In this document: in pieces, positions 36,072-48,863 of the stretch
Numbering within the stretch: position 1 is the first letter of the stretch
How the letters are laid out: every line of letters begins with the position of its first letter
Assembly: GCA_963691705.1 (NCBI GenBank)
Contig: OY829546.1
Span: 8,442,001-8,506,000 of the forward strand
DNA: 64,000 nt
DNA from: Viola odorata
Lineage: Eukaryota > Streptophyta > Magnoliopsida > Malpighiales > Violaceae
Direction of reading: 5' to 3'
The notes under the pieces: generated by a model
The model's input: the letters and a program-made list of their open reading frames with translations, nothing else
Databases searched by the model: none
What the model was told of the DNA's origin: nothing
Translations under genes and position numbers: made by a program

Positions 36072-39000
36072 GAGGAGCATTAGCTCACTTTGTTGACTCC
36101 ATTTTCTATTTTTAATTATTAGTTTGAAAAGAAATATTCCTAAGTTTATTGATTTATATATTTGGACCAATGAAAAACAAGGAGTTGCTATTTTGGAAGA
36201 AGAAAATGGTAGTGAGACTACAAGGGCAGGTGTCTTTTTCCATCTTTAGATTGGAATCGCATCCATGCCAAACTATTTCTTAGTCCATTTTTACCCGTTT
36301 CATTCTTTTCTCGCACAGAATGTGCTGGCAGGATTTTATCAGTTATTGGCCTTCCAAATTAGGTGAGATTTAGTCTCGTAGCCAATAAAATATCACTAAG
36401 TTTTCACATACGAAGTCTTCATATAAGTGGTGACTCTATTAGTATAATTTTTATTGGGTTTTATACGATCCTAGAATTAAGCGATGATGTGGAGCCCAAT
36501 AATTTTTTTAGTACTTAATTTCATTATTTATAAGAATGAGATATAAGATATGAATTAAATAAGTTGTTTGACGAAATTGGAATTGACAAATCGCCAATGA
36601 TGCGAGTTCTTTCACGAAATTGTTTGATTTGGTGATGATAGCCAAAAACTTGAAGATTTCTTGGAGTGGAAATTTTTAGGCTTGTAGCTAAGTATGCTAG
36701 TTAGAGGACAGCATAAACAATGCCCCATGGCCATAAACATACAGATGTTTGTTGCTAATTATCCATTTATTCGTAATCAAGTAACTAAGTAATTGCATAA
36801 GTATTTTTTATTTTTTTATAAACGGAGGTGAGATATGCGTTCAAACTTGATAATATCAAGACATGCGTTTCCTGTGACTTTTGGTTATCAATCCTTAGAA
36901 ATTACACCTTCTTCTTTGCTGCTAGCTGATGTAACGTACTAACACGTTTGTCTTGAAGCAAAACCACTTTGTATTTTTGTCTTACTACAAAGTAAGTTAT
37001 GGCGTATCAACAAGCTCCATTCCATTTTTATGAAACCAAACTGAACCGGCAAGTTTGATCAGTGAACCGGTAATTCAAGGCTCAATTTAATTCATTTAGT
37101 GTTTTAATCATAAATGTATTTGAATCATAAAAGAAATAATATAGTGGTTAAATTTGATTGAATTTTTGAATTAATAAATTTATCAGAAGCGCGATTATCT
37201 CTAAATTGATTGAGTTATATTTGATTAATTGTGTTTGTATCGAGTATTTTAACCATAAATCCGATCTCGATGGATTTTTAAGTATGGTTTAAACAATCAA
37301 TCACCGGTTGATAATGTTCACTTTGACTGCAAAACAGTGTCTGCAAATAGTAGGCGTTGATAAAAACACAATGTCGATACTCCATTTGAATAGACGGCGC
37401 TCGTTTTTTTGGGTCCGTGATCTTTGGTGCCACAATTGACACAACAACACTAGTACTCCTACTAATTACTACCACTCATCAACTTAGTCATAATGTTATA
37501 GATGAATTAATTAAATTTGCTAGGTGTGTATGATTACTATGGTTAATGGGCTGCTTTCCTTCTAAACATGTGATTAAATTAGCTCCTAATTAACTCGTAG
37601 ACCACTTAAATATATATATTTGTGCTAATTAATCGGTCATCGAATAAGGGAAAAAAATCATACGGACTTCACTAATGAATCCAACTCTCTTTCACATCGC
37701 TCACACCAACCATACGTATACACAATTATGCATAATGATACACCACAAATTTTTTTTTAACAGAAAACTTATTTATTTTTTTAGGTTTTTGTAAAGAGTG
37801 CAGCACTAATTAATGTGGTACGACTCTCAGAGTCCAAAATTATGGTTGGCGATTGCCTTGGGCCATTTTTTAATAAGAAAAAGCAGATGTATATGTATGT
37901 GATTGTTATCAAGCCGACAAAAAAGAAAAAAATATTATTTTAGCGGATCGAATTTAGGACTTTAAATAAAAAAAATCAAATTATTGACATTAATCATGTA
38001 ATAATTGACTTAATTTGAAATTATCTAAATTCAATATGATAGTAAAATCATTAATGGTCCAACGGTCCAACCACTCAGTGATAATTGTCAAATTCAAACC
38101 TTAAATTCAATATACGATCCAATTCAAACTAATTTTAAAAAGATTTAAATTATGCAAAGGGATTTTTACATGTGAAACAAATGTCAAGGGACGACGATGA
38201 TCTCTAGAAGTCGAATCTGCCGTCTTTTTGATTGGAATCAACTTTTTATTATTTAAAAAAGTTGTAGTGAGGGCGTATTATTGACGAGTAACTGCATCTT
38301 GCAATAAAAATATGAAAATAGTGTTGGCAACACGTGATTTATATGAGATATCGGCACAGACTCAAATTCAAATTCCAGTTCCAGTTTACTAATTAAAATT
38401 TAAAATAAAAAGTTCGAACATTTAATATACAATTGCGTAAAAATTTGTAAGAAATAACTTTATCCTTCTTTATAGTTATGCTCCATTTATAACAAAAATG
38501 ATCGATACTCAATATAATGACCGACTAACCGAATAACCCATAACTTTAATCTAGCAGTGGTGGAGTATTGAAGATAAACATGCAGACATACTTTCAAGTT
38601 TCAACTAAGACTATAATTAATTAATTGTTTAATTAGTAATTGAACAATTTTATAAACTCCATTTCAACCCACAAGCTTATATTAATGCCCATTGTCAACG
38701 CCTTCAAGTTCACAACATTCTGGAGTGGAGTGACTAGTTGAGGATGATGATGATCAATTGCGTCATTAGCTTTAATTAGCGTGGTGGATTGAGCACTCTT
38801 GTAGCATGCCCAAAACAGTAATTAATTAATATTACCAGGATTTGGTGATTAATTATTGTCATATAAATAGTGAATTGAACTCGAAATTTAACCTTATTTG
38901 TTTTTAGAAAAGTATTGTAAATTATTAATCTGTTTAGATTTTACCTTTCTCAATTTCTTCGGGTATCATCTCTACCCTATATTGATAAGAGATTAATTCT

Positions 39001-39208
39001 GTTTGAGCATGGTTGAGTCCCAAAAGATATAACTCCTCTAATATAATTTTCTTCATTCTTCAAACTCAAATCGAAACAAATCTCTTACGATTTGACCACA
39101 AACAGTACCGATAGATTTTGCGTTTTGGTACATGAAGATTGAATCTTTTGGTGGGTGTCATTGTTAATCGTAGCCTTTCGCCCAAATTTTTGCGTTTGGA
39201 CCGCGCGC
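36072..39208. other. Intergenic, no gene seen
   Basis: About 3.1 kb of AT-rich DNA upstream of the NPF5 gene. No ORF above 65 codons, no clear TIR or LTR ends, no RNA gene recognised. Confidence 0.45.
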
Positions 39209-39622
39209 ATGGAGAAGGAAGAGCCTTCGGAAGTCGTCAATTTGGGGGAGAATCATGATGCATCACAAATCACGTCAGAGATGCTATCTTCGTATCTTCT
39301 GTTCATACAAAAAAAAGGAAACTTGGAAAGAAAGATTGATCCTTTCGTCCTTGCTACAATAATTCGGGTATATATTCCAACATCTTCATCAGATTATGAA
39401 AATCATAGGCAAATGTACCACCAAATACCATGTGAAACTTTGAAATTTGGATATTTTGACTCCAACTTCAGAAACCACTTCCGTCCCACCAACTTTGTAA
39501 TAAATACAAAGAAAATTTTCTTGATTGAATTATATTATTTGATAATTATATGTTTAAATAAGAAAAATAAATATAATATAATATGGAAAAAAATAAATTC
39601 CAATTATGTGTATTTTTATTAG
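39209..39622 (+). CDS. Hypothetical ORF, probably a decayed fragment
   Basis: A 137-codon frame starting MEKEEPSEVVNLGENHDASQ. The first 60-70 codons look protein-like (acidic, then FIQKKGNLERKIDPF). After about residue 95 the composition turns to Ile/Asn/Lys/Tyr typical of translated AT-rich noncoding DNA. No family recognised. It may be an exon running into an intron, or a gene fragment. Confidence 0.2.
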   Translation: MEKEEPSEVVNLGENHDASQITSEMLSSYLLFIQKKGNLERKIDPFVLATIIRVYIPTSSSDYENHRQMYHQIPCETLKFGYFDSNFRNHFRPTNFVINTKKIFLIELYYLIIICLNKKNKYNIIWKKINSNYVYFY

Positions 39623-42600
39623 TTAAAAATTAACATATGTCGATTTTTTGTGTGAAGAAGTACGAGTAATAGTTGATAATGAAAGTAAAGGTCTTGCTAG
39701 TTGCTCCCCTCAAGTTGAATGTGAAAGAGAGGATTGAGGACTGTAAAACGTGATAAAAATGAAATCGGTCAGGCGTGACGGAGATGGCTCTCTCTTCTTT
39801 TCACTCAAGTCCCTTCAAGCAAAGAAAGTGGAATCTTTTCTTTCCCTTTTTTCCTTTTAATGTCTACTCATCCAATGCTCTGCTCCAAATCCAGTTCATT
39901 TTTTCTATTCTCGAAAGAGAAATGTCATTCATCATAATCATGAAAATATTCATTCAACTTTCTCCTTTATAGCAAGGCATCTCTCTCGAGCAAAACATGG
40001 TAAATTTCGAGGCTGTAAGATTCGCCGACGATTTCCTTATCACTTTGCTAATAAATCTGTAATCTTGTCTAAACAAACAAAACAAGCAATTTTTGCCTTA
40101 AAAGTTATATCAATCACCCAAATTTATTCGGTTGCTGAGTCAGGTACGATTTCCTTTAAAGTTCAAATTCTGGAGATGGGACAAATCTACATTCATGTGG
40201 CTCTCTGCACATATTGCTGCCATGAGGTGGTCCCTTCCGCCTCTATAGTGCCGTTAATGGCTCCAACTGTTGCCGATGCAATATGAATACCCGTCATTTC
40301 ATTTCTTTTCAAGTAGTTCCACATAAACACCAAAAAACAAGCATTAGAACCAATGATCCAATTCTGATCTGTGATCCACAGATCAGAACCCTTCCATGTA
40401 TTATCCGTGGCTTAGAAGTGCGTGTCCAGCATGCATACATCTATTTCGCTGCATGCGAATCCCGCGAATCCCAGCCCTACAACCCAAGTTGGTTGAAAAA
40501 ACAGCATCAACAATCATTATAATGCGTTGTAGCAGCATCACTAACGCAGCAGTATACCCAACACAACAGAAAACCTGTGTCATCAGAATTCACCAGTGAT
40601 ATGAAAACAGATCCACGCCGAGCTGTCCACTACAAATAAGGCACAAAGTAATCCATTGACATTGAGATTGGTAGTCACTCCTACGCTTCGATTCAACAAA
40701 CTTTAATCTTTGGAGAAAAATTAAGCCAAAATTAAAATGATAAAGTTCAGTAATTACAGTAGCAATTGTTTGATCAATTCAACACCAGGGAAAAGAAACA
40801 TACAGGGAATATACCATAGATCTTAGTGACAAGTAACAGGGTGACAGCGCACATGCTTCATATATAGGAAGTCAAATTTTAGAAAAGAGAAATTATCATA
40901 GCAATTTTGTAAAAGGGAAAAGGGAGTCCACCATAGGTTTTAGTGGATTAGAGAAGATAGGTGCACCACCCCACTAAACCACTTATCCATTAGGAGAGCA
41001 AGATATGGAGGGGAGAGCATTGATCACATTTGACTGCATTGACTATGGACAAAAAGAAAACGTCTACCACAGACCTCATAGGATTTCAGGTATGATTGCC
41101 TTACCCAAACAATCAAAACAGAAAAAAGCGTAATAGAGACATGAAAGAGATTGTTTTGACATTTTAAAGCAGACAGACACAGCTGACATCTTTACGAGAG
41201 GAGAGAGACCTTACATTCACACAGGAAAAGGATAGTGTTCTGGGTAGGAAATGTATCCCAGTAACTTCACCTGCAATGATTCTAGAGGGAAAATACAAGT
41301 ATTCCTATGAGATCATTTTCAAATAGAGGTAATTTTTGCCAAACAATGCATAACATGTATGGAATACAACTGTATTCCTAACAAATATCGCCTAGTCTTT
41401 ACAAGAAAAAAGTGATCTTCTATTCCATCCATTATGACTGTTTGTTTTTCAACGCAGAGAGTCATAAAAAAATCAGAGAAAATTCAATAGTAGCAGTATG
41501 TCCTAGAGGCCTCTGTGATGCTATTGTTACAGCATTTCTTCCAACTACAGAATGAGGAACTACATACAGTAAAGATGGGGATGTGATCATACATTTGTCA
41601 TAGGTAAAAGGTGCAAACCGACCAGGCTGTGCATTTAAGCGTTGGCTACTGCCCAATTGATATGTTCTTTTATGTAAAGATTCATAGTAAACATCATACA
41701 ACTGAATTGAAAACACTAATTAAGAAGACATGAAATCTGGTTATTTCATCTGCATATTGTTGACTAAATTTGTTCACAAGTTTATCCTTAACAATACCTT
41801 TGCCTCAAACTCATGCGTCAGCATTTAATTTTCATTCATTTGTCATGCGCATGGTATCCACGGACACCTCAAATCAGAGGAGCTACCTCAAAAACTTAAG
41901 GTCAAGCCAAACAGAGCTTCAGATGGAATGTTGGAACCAGATCAACGAAACCCCTATTGATTGTTCAAAAGATGTAAATAAAAAAAGCTCTAATTAGTTA
42001 ATTTAGTCACACCATTGTCCATGGCAAGATTATCGGGAAGTTTCTGTTCCACTTTATGTTCATTGTGATTTGTTATGAAAGCAACTGTTTGTGTCACATA
42101 AGAAATGATTTGTTGGCAACTGCTCACGGTGAGGTTCTCACCCATTTATTTGCCATCTCCACCAATAACTGGAACGCTATCAGCCTGTAGACTGTGGGCA
42201 ATCTTTTAACCTTCTTTCATAGCCCAGCTACTTAATTTGTACAACAATCATTAAACAAGCCAAGTGGCAAAAATCCAGGAAGGTATAAAACTGTACTGAC
42301 ATGTATTCCAGGGGTAGAGCTATGAGGTTCAAATGACATCACCGTTTCAGGCACACTTAGACCTTCAAACCTCTTCACTTTTCAATTCATAGAAAGGAAA
42401 TACCTAATGATTTAGAACCCTCCCTTTCGATCATTTGAGAATCAGTTTATACATGACTAAACTGTTAGAGTAAAGAAAATACACCCGTTCTTCAACTATA
42501 TAAGCTTCTCTAATTCAAGGAGCACAGATGAGAAAAGAAAACACAGGCAATCATTGAGACCAACAAACACCAAAATAACACTAAACCTTCATTTAAGCAT

Positions 42601-42775
42601 TTATTGGAGAGTAAAACAATCAATTTACAATCAACAAGCATAAGTACACACGTACAGCTATCAAATTCTCCGAAAGCTAAGACTTACTAATACCTGATTA
42701 TCTTCCATAGTTCCATTGGTTTCTTCTGAACTGCCTTTTTTCCATCCCAGATATGCAATTCACCCTGCTACACTA
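39623..42775. other. Intergenic with several unassigned short ORFs
   Basis: Frames of 65-85 codons (40065-40286, 40283-40522, 41462-41716, 41770-41997) have no recognised family. The 150 bp below 42775 is probably the 3' UTR of the next minus-strand gene; a minus-strand AATCAG/GTATTA junction near 42697 could be the donor of a 3' UTR intron. Confidence 0.4.
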
Positions 42776-43894
42776 CTAATGCTCATTCTTCTCTAGAAAC
42801 TCATAACGCCCATCCGTTTGCAGACTCATATCATAAAATCCATCCCCAGAATCATTTGAATTATGTAACCCTCTGCTTCTACTAATCCTCCAATCACCCT
42901 TACTTCCACCGTGCTCAGAATCCCTCGAATTTCTCATCCCTCCAGTCCTACTAACCCTCCCATCGCTCCTACCGCGCCCAGAATCCCTCACATCCTGTAA
43001 CCCTCTACCCCTACTAAAACTGCCACCATTCCCCTGAACCAATCCCCTCAGCTCTCTCCCTCCTCTTCGTTTCCTGTCCAAACCCACTTCCCCTGTAGCC
43101 AATGTGGCACGCATTCCTCTCCCCTGGCCTTTCCTTCCCCAATGATTGTTCCTATTCCTAGTTCCTCTGTTGTCACTTCCTTCACCCTCGCTGCCGTTTC
43201 CTATTCCTAGTTTTTCGTCGTCTTCGACACGTTCTAAACCATCTGGTAGAACCTTCCCATACGGTTTGATGCTATGAACCACTCCTTTAGGAAAAAACCT
43301 TGCGGAGGGGATTCCATTGTGCGTTTTAAAAATTTCCGGCCCATCCTGGTCCGACCACAAATCAAATCCGCCGGGTCGCTGAAACCGGTCGGCTAGAACT
43401 TTGAGCTGCTCATCCGCGTCAACGGAGAACAAATTTGGCGCTCTCTCAACCACTTCCCATGGCCGCTCCAGCTCCGAAACCGCCGCTTTGAGCTCGGCGC
43501 GCTTCCGCATCTCGTATATCTGGCGTTCGCGAGAGAGTCTGGCTTTCAAGAGCTGTTTGGCTTTTTTCGCCTGCATCCGCTTCCATTGCCATTTCGATAC
43601 ACCACCTGGAAAGGTTCGGGGCCCACCGCCCATTCGGATGACTGTGGTTTTGCGCGGGACGGCGAGGAAGGAGGGGTTGGTGGTGGAGGTGGAGAGGAAG
43701 AGAGGGGCGGTGGAGGAGATGGATTTGGAGAAGGACACGTGGAGTGGAGTGATTGAGAGGGACATTTTTTGTGCGTGGAAATTGAGGTTGAGTTGAGGAT
43801 AGTAGAGTAGAGGAGGAAGAAACTGAGTAGGCGAGGGACAAGACCGTGAGACTGTGAAAGTAGTCGTCGTTGGATGGGAAATCCAAAACGACAT
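42776..43894 (-). CDS. Protein like the N-terminal extension of DEAD-box helicases RH33/RH48, no helicase core
   Basis: An intronless minus-strand frame of 372 residues. The first 87 residues are Ser/Thr-rich with few acids, like an organelle transit peptide; Met44 (43765) is an alternative start. From residue 88 it reads MGGGPRTFPGGVSKWQWKRM, then a basic helical stretch (KKAKQLLKARLSRERQIYE), ERPWEVVERAPNLFSVDADE and VLADRFQRPGGFDLW. I recall this block from the N-terminal extension of plant RH33/RH48-type organellar RNA helicases. What should follow, the DEAD-box core, is absent: after about residue 235 come three Arg/Gly/Ser/Asp-rich repeats (SRGRGLQDVRDSGRG, SRTGGMRNSRDSEHG, SRSRGLHNSNDSGDG) and a stop. 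No helicase motif was found down to 40 kb. The RG-rich tail suggests RNA binding. Function unknown. Confidence 0.75.
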   Translation of the reverse strand: MSFWISHPTTTTFTVSRSCPSPTQFLPPLLYYPQLNLNFHAQKMSLSITPLHVSFSKSISSTAPLFLSTSTTNPSFLAVPRKTTVIRMGGGPRTFPGGVSKWQWKRMQAKKAKQLLKARLSRERQIYEMRKRAELKAAVSELERPWEVVERAPNLFSVDADEQLKVLADRFQRPGGFDLWSDQDGPEIFKTHNGIPSARFFPKGVVHSIKPYGKVLPDGLERVEDDEKLGIGNGSEGEGSDNRGTRNRNNHWGRKGQGRGMRATLATGEVGLDRKRRGGRELRGLVQGNGGSFSRGRGLQDVRDSGRGRSDGRVSRTGGMRNSRDSEHGGSKGDWRISRSRGLHNSNDSGDGFYDMSLQTDGRYEFLEKNEH

Positions 43895-44787
43895 GTTGTC
43901 TACTGTTAGTAAAATGCTAGTATAAGATTTTCTTTTGTTCCCTATTTAACAATCTAGCGCCAGTGGTCTAGATCAGCTTCTCGACTCCAAAAATCTTGAA
44001 AATATACCACTATATACAGCATCTGGATACAAAGAGCATTGAAATTAGACGCATACAAAGGGAATGAACTGAAAAAAACTCCATTATAAAATAAAAATCA
44101 GGCAAAAAAGCATCAAGTGATTACAAAAACAAGATCCAACAAAATTAAAAGAAAAGAAGAAAAACCATAACAATAAGAACTATGAATTGATCCAATCGAG
44201 AAGAGCACCAGAAACAGGATTAAGTAAAATTCCAAAATAAGCAAACATTGGTCAATCAAAGGAATAATCATACCTTACAGATATTTAAAATAAAAAACAT
44301 AATTCCTAATAACAAACGAAATTAAGTTGCATACCTGTAGACGGAACTGGTGCGAGCATCCATCCAAACAATGGCATTATAGAGAGGAAGTCCAGTTGAT
44401 TATAGAGAGGAATAATCATACCTTACGAAATTAAGTTAATTACAGATAATGCTTAGAGCACAACAAACAAAAATGAAAGAAAATAAGACTTACTTTTGGT
44501 TTTGGGGCCATTCTTCAAACGGAGATGAATATGAGGTATTTTGAGCATGAGACAAAGATAGAGAAAAGGGATGATTAGGGCTTGTGAGATATGAAAAATC
44601 AGAAGTGTTTATATAATTATAGATGGATAGAGACATAGAGATGATCAAGAGTTTGTACAGAAAAGAGGAGAAGATCAAGAGTTTGTCTTGGAGTAGGGAA
44701 GGCAATTGCTAGTTAGTAGATCCAATTTGTCTTGGGAATGAGTTTTATGAAGAGGCGTGTTCTGGTCCTTCTGGAAATAAAATGATA
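43895..44787. other. Intergenic, 5' side of the helicase-like gene
   Basis: AT-rich. Two copies of a GAGAGGAA... CATACCTTAC-type string occur near 44270 and 44410, possibly remnants of a duplicated leader or exon. No gene called. Confidence 0.35.
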
Positions 44788-45992
44788 CTCCCTCTGTCTT
44801 TTTTTAATTGACGCGAGAGAGTAAATCGCGAATATTAAGGTACTGTCAAAAAGCTCAGCTGCTGTCTGTGGGTCACACCACGCTTAAATATTTTAATATT
44901 TTTTCTTACAAAATTGCCCCTTCTTTTCTTCCTTCTCCCCTCCACAAAAGAACCCTAAAAATTACTTTTTCTTTTTCCTCCTCTCCTCTTCCACGCAGCC
45001 ACTCCACTCCCTCTTCTCATCACACAACCACTCCCTCTTTCATTCTTCTTTCCACTATATCAATAACATCTCAAATTCTTTTACCAAAATCTTTAATTTC
45101 AGACTCAAATCAATTTGTTCTTTCGTTCTCTACCACTTTCTCGTGTCAATTTCATCATTTTTAAAAATTGGTTTGGTTTAGGCAGTGAGGAGGCCGAGAG
45201 AGGTTTGGTGGTTTAGGATTTGTGATGAGTTATTTGGTATGGTTGTGTGGTGAGGTTGTGTGGTGGTTTATGGTAGTGATAGATTTGGATTTGGCAGTGG
45301 TAGGATTTAGGTTTGGTATTTGGCAGTGAGGATGAAGATGAGTTTGGTTGATGATGGCGATGGTAGATATGGATTTGGCATTGATAGGATTTGGATTTAG
45401 TAGTGATAGGATTTGGGTTTGGTATTTGGCAGTGAGGATGAAGATGAGTTTGGTTGATGATGGGCGTGGTCGGCGGCAGAGATGAGGGATGAATGTTGTG
45501 GAAAATAGAGATGGTGTCTTGATTTAATTTGGCTCAGGGATTGATTTAATTTGGTAGAGGGTGCTTGAATTAATTTGGCAGAGAAATTGAATGAGGGAGA
45601 AGGTGATTTTGTTTGGTGCAGTGGAAATTGAATTTTGGTCGGCGGTGGTGAGCAGATCGGGAGTGTGGTGCTGGTTGGCGATGGTGGTACCGGCAGTGAG
45701 AGATGGTTTATATTTAGTTGGTATGGGTCTGATTTGGTCTTTGTGTTAGTTTGGGTGGCCGGAGTTGCAGAGGCGGCGACAGTGGTGGCCAGATGCGGCG
45801 CTGGAGGAAGAAGATGATTTGATTGGGTTTGACTAGCTGTGTGACATGTAGTTTATTCACCTAAATGGCGCATCGTTCGAGGGATAAAATTGTAAAAACA
45901 CATAAAGAAACGGCACGACGTCCGAGGACGTCAATTAAAACCCAACTTTGGGTTTTACTCTCCTCGCGTCAATTAAAAGTTGACGGAGGGAA
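44788..45992. mobile_element. Stowaway-ended non-autonomous element, 1.2 kb
   Basis: Flanked by TA (44786-44787, 45993-45994). The left end CTCCCTCTGTC and the right end (reverse) TTCCCTCCGTC both continue into TTTTAATTGACGCGAG, giving about 34-bp imperfect inverted repeats. The size is unusually large for Stowaway. The interior is G/T-rich (45180-45840) and contains a 46-bp direct repeat (about 45312-45357 and 45418-45463, period 106). No transposase was recognised; the interior may be captured DNA. Confidence 0.7.
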
Positions 45993-48554
45993 TAACATAT
46001 ATTATAAAATAATAATATATATTATTATATAATATTTCGAGTAACCGGGTAAACTGATATATATAACCGGAACCGAACCATTTATTTATGAACAGTTCGG
46101 TTCGGTTCTGATTCCACTGTTTTTCAACTTAAAACCCAAACCAAACCGTCCTGGTTCGATCTGGTTCGGGAAATCGATTCTGGTTTTTGGTTTTTTCGCC
46201 TAGCCTTATTGGAGACCTTAACTACTTAACCGTTTTCTTCTAATTAGTGTTATCCAAATAAACTAAAATGTAATTACAACTCTAATTAGTGTAATTAAGA
46301 TTACGTGACTTTGATCCAACTCCTGTTTGCATTCGTAATATTCTAATCGGGTTAATGCAAAAAATGACACTTGCACTCTATTTAATGAATTGATTTGGTA
46401 CCCGTATTATTTTTTACTCTTAAAAGGTACTCATACTCAAAAAGTTGTTCACATTTGGTACCTCTCCCTAACGTCGTCCATCGAAAACCGTTAAGTGTCG
46501 GACGTGGCAAGACACGCCAGCAGCCACATATGTCCTTGCTGACATATCATGCCACACAAACAAAACGGGTCGTGTCAACGGGTCGGGTAAACGGACTTCG
46601 TGCGACGTCGTCTTGGTCCTCATCTTCCTCAACCAACCAATCTTCATCCCTACATCTGCTCTTCCTCATTCCTCACTTTCTCATCCAACCTATCTCCATC
46701 TCTAAGCTCCTCTTTCCTTATTCCTCCTCTTCTTCATCTATAACAAACTCATCTCTTCCCTCTCTTAAACCCACCAACCCTCCTTTTCCTCATGAATCCG
46801 TTTTCTTGTCTTGTTCATTTATAAAACGGAATCCTAGATTTATCCAGTTTTCGGAGATAATGAGGTTGCTCTAAAAAATATTTCGATCAGTAAAGACCCC
46901 AAATCTTCGCGTGTCAAAGCCATCAAACCCACCGCCGTCATCGCCGATTCCAAAAACACCAAAAGTAAGCTCCAGCTCAAAATCAAGATCATGGTCTGTG
47001 TATATGAGAGGATGATTGACGTCTATTTCCATGCATTTTTACCATCTTAAACCACCTTGTTTATGGTGAAAATGGTGCCTTTCACGTCAATCTATCTGCT
47101 TTTAAAGGAAATGAAGGAAATATTAGCTTTCAGCACAAACTAGCAATCTTAGGCGCAGTCTTGGCTAAGACTGCCGATCTAAAGACGTGCAAAGCTAGGA
47201 GTCTTGGAATGCTATTGCTGGAGTGTGGATGACAGCTGGATTTGTGCTGGAGGAAATAAAAAAGCTATCTTTGGAGCAAAAAATCAGACAAACGACCAAT
47301 CTTAGCTAAGACAAAATAATCTTAGCTAAGATTGCCAAGAAACGTGATATACTAGGAGTCACGGGATTTTGAGCTAAAATAGTGGATTTGACAGCTGGAG
47401 ACAGCTAGAGAAGATCAGACGTGATCTAAGATTGCATCCTTTGAAGGATTATCCTCTACTTGAACAGACAAATCTATTTCTAGTTGTATTTTATTTTATT
47501 TCGAATTTGAATAATGTTATCTTTATCTTTTGAAGTTTTGAATTTGGAAAGGAACGTAATTGGTGGGGACTCTAACCTTATTTAAGGTTAGGGAAGGCTG
47601 TCAATTACGGAATCTTCCATCTTCTTTTCTTCTGGTTCTTGTAAACACTTTGTCTTCTTAATTATTATGTCTAGTAGCTAAACACTTAATTCTAGGTAAG
47701 GGTTGAGTGAGCATACTTGTTATTCGTGAGACCGATCTGTTCTTATTATCCTCTCAATCGTAATTGATTCAAGTTCTGTTTTAACAAACCGGTTCCCGTC
47801 TAGGCTAAGACTCGATCAATCTTAGGCAAGACGACGAATTTGCAGCCAGTCACTGAGGGGACGAGCGAAACTGAAGTGACGAAGTAGGCAGCTAACCTCG
47901 CGGGGGTTAGTGAGTTTGAATCGATATAGGCCTAACCAGATTGACAACCTAAGGCTCCGAGTTGGGAGTAGCTTGGCCTAAACTCTGTCTTTCCCTACGC
48001 CATTGAGAAAACGCATGTGCCTCAAGCCAGCAGCCAATTGGATAAACCCTTTAACCAGCAAGGTGTCCACTGGCCATGATCACTAGGAAAGGGGGTACCC
48101 TCCAAGTGATTTGAATAGGAGGAAAGTAGGATTGGAAATGGGTTCCTCCCAATCTATAGCAGAGTTATGAGAGAGAAGGAGAAAATCTAAGGTCGATGAT
48201 CGATTAAACAAGTAAAGCGCTCACGAATTTGCCCTAACCAGGAATCTACCCCACATCAGTCCACAACCAATCTCCGACGCCAATCTTAGCTAAGATTCAT
48301 TTCTGCCTAAGATTATTTTTTTATTTAATTTTTGTCCTGTTCTTTTTAATTGCTTTGTTTATCTTAACTGCAGAACAAAACCCCTCAACTCCAGTGACGA
48401 GGAAGTCGAGTCAAGACTACAATATACCAACAAGATCTCTGTGGACGAACCTCTTATCACGATCTACAAGTCCATTGTGGACAGTGTTAAGTTGTATCCC
48501 CTACCCCATTTTTATATCATTTTATACAACTAAATTTGATGCCCTCGACACGCA

Positions 48555-48863
48555 ATCAGAGGACCAGTGCACTCAAAAGCCATGACTAATGAGTGAGACC
48601 CAATGATATTAGTTATCTCAACACCCCCCTCAAGTGAAAGCCCTTTTTGGGCTTGAAATTTGCACAGACTCATCGGTGAGCCTACCTTGTGCTGATTTAA
48701 TTTTGAGTTAAATATGGAGAGTGATAGGATTCGAACTCTTAACAATTTGGTCAGGAATGCTCCGCTACCATGTCAAAAGACCACTACACTCAGAAGTCAT
48801 GACTAATGAGTGAGGGCAATGATATTAGTTATCTAATAGTGTATCTCATTCTCTCCACCAACA
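48555..48863 (-). mobile_element. TRIM retrotransposon nested in the MULE
   Basis: Read on the minus strand: an LTR (48863 down to 48771) beginning TGTTGG and ending TTGACA, then directly TGGTAGCGGAGC, close to the TGGTATCAGAGC tRNA-Met primer-binding site of copia-like elements. A short interior follows, then a polypurine tract TGAGGGGGG and a second LTR (48623 down to about 48555) beginning TGTTGAGATAACTAATATC. The two LTRs share a block containing AACTAATATCATTG and CTCATTAGTCATG. About 310 bp without coding capacity fits a terminal-repeat retrotransposon in miniature. The second LTR lacks about 24 bp present in the first. Confidence 0.72.

Noticed and set aside
39988..40062. Short frame with an FADDFLITLL motif, reminiscent of reverse-transcriptase YADD
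   Set aside because: Only about 20 codons, no other RT motifs on either side, so chance cannot be excluded.
43401..43886. Opposite-strand and shifted frames over the helicase-like gene
   Set aside because: The minus-strand frame with the MGGGPRTFPGG block is clearly the coding one.
46395..46874. 159-codon Ser-rich frame starting inside the MULE left TIR
   Set aside because: Its first half is the inverted repeat itself, so the start is not credible; at most the end is captured sequence.
48721..48745. tRNA-like B box (GTTCGAATCC on minus) suggesting a SINE
   Set aside because: Flanking direct repeats, a primer-binding-site-like word and a polypurine tract fit a TRIM better; SINE kept only as the alternative.
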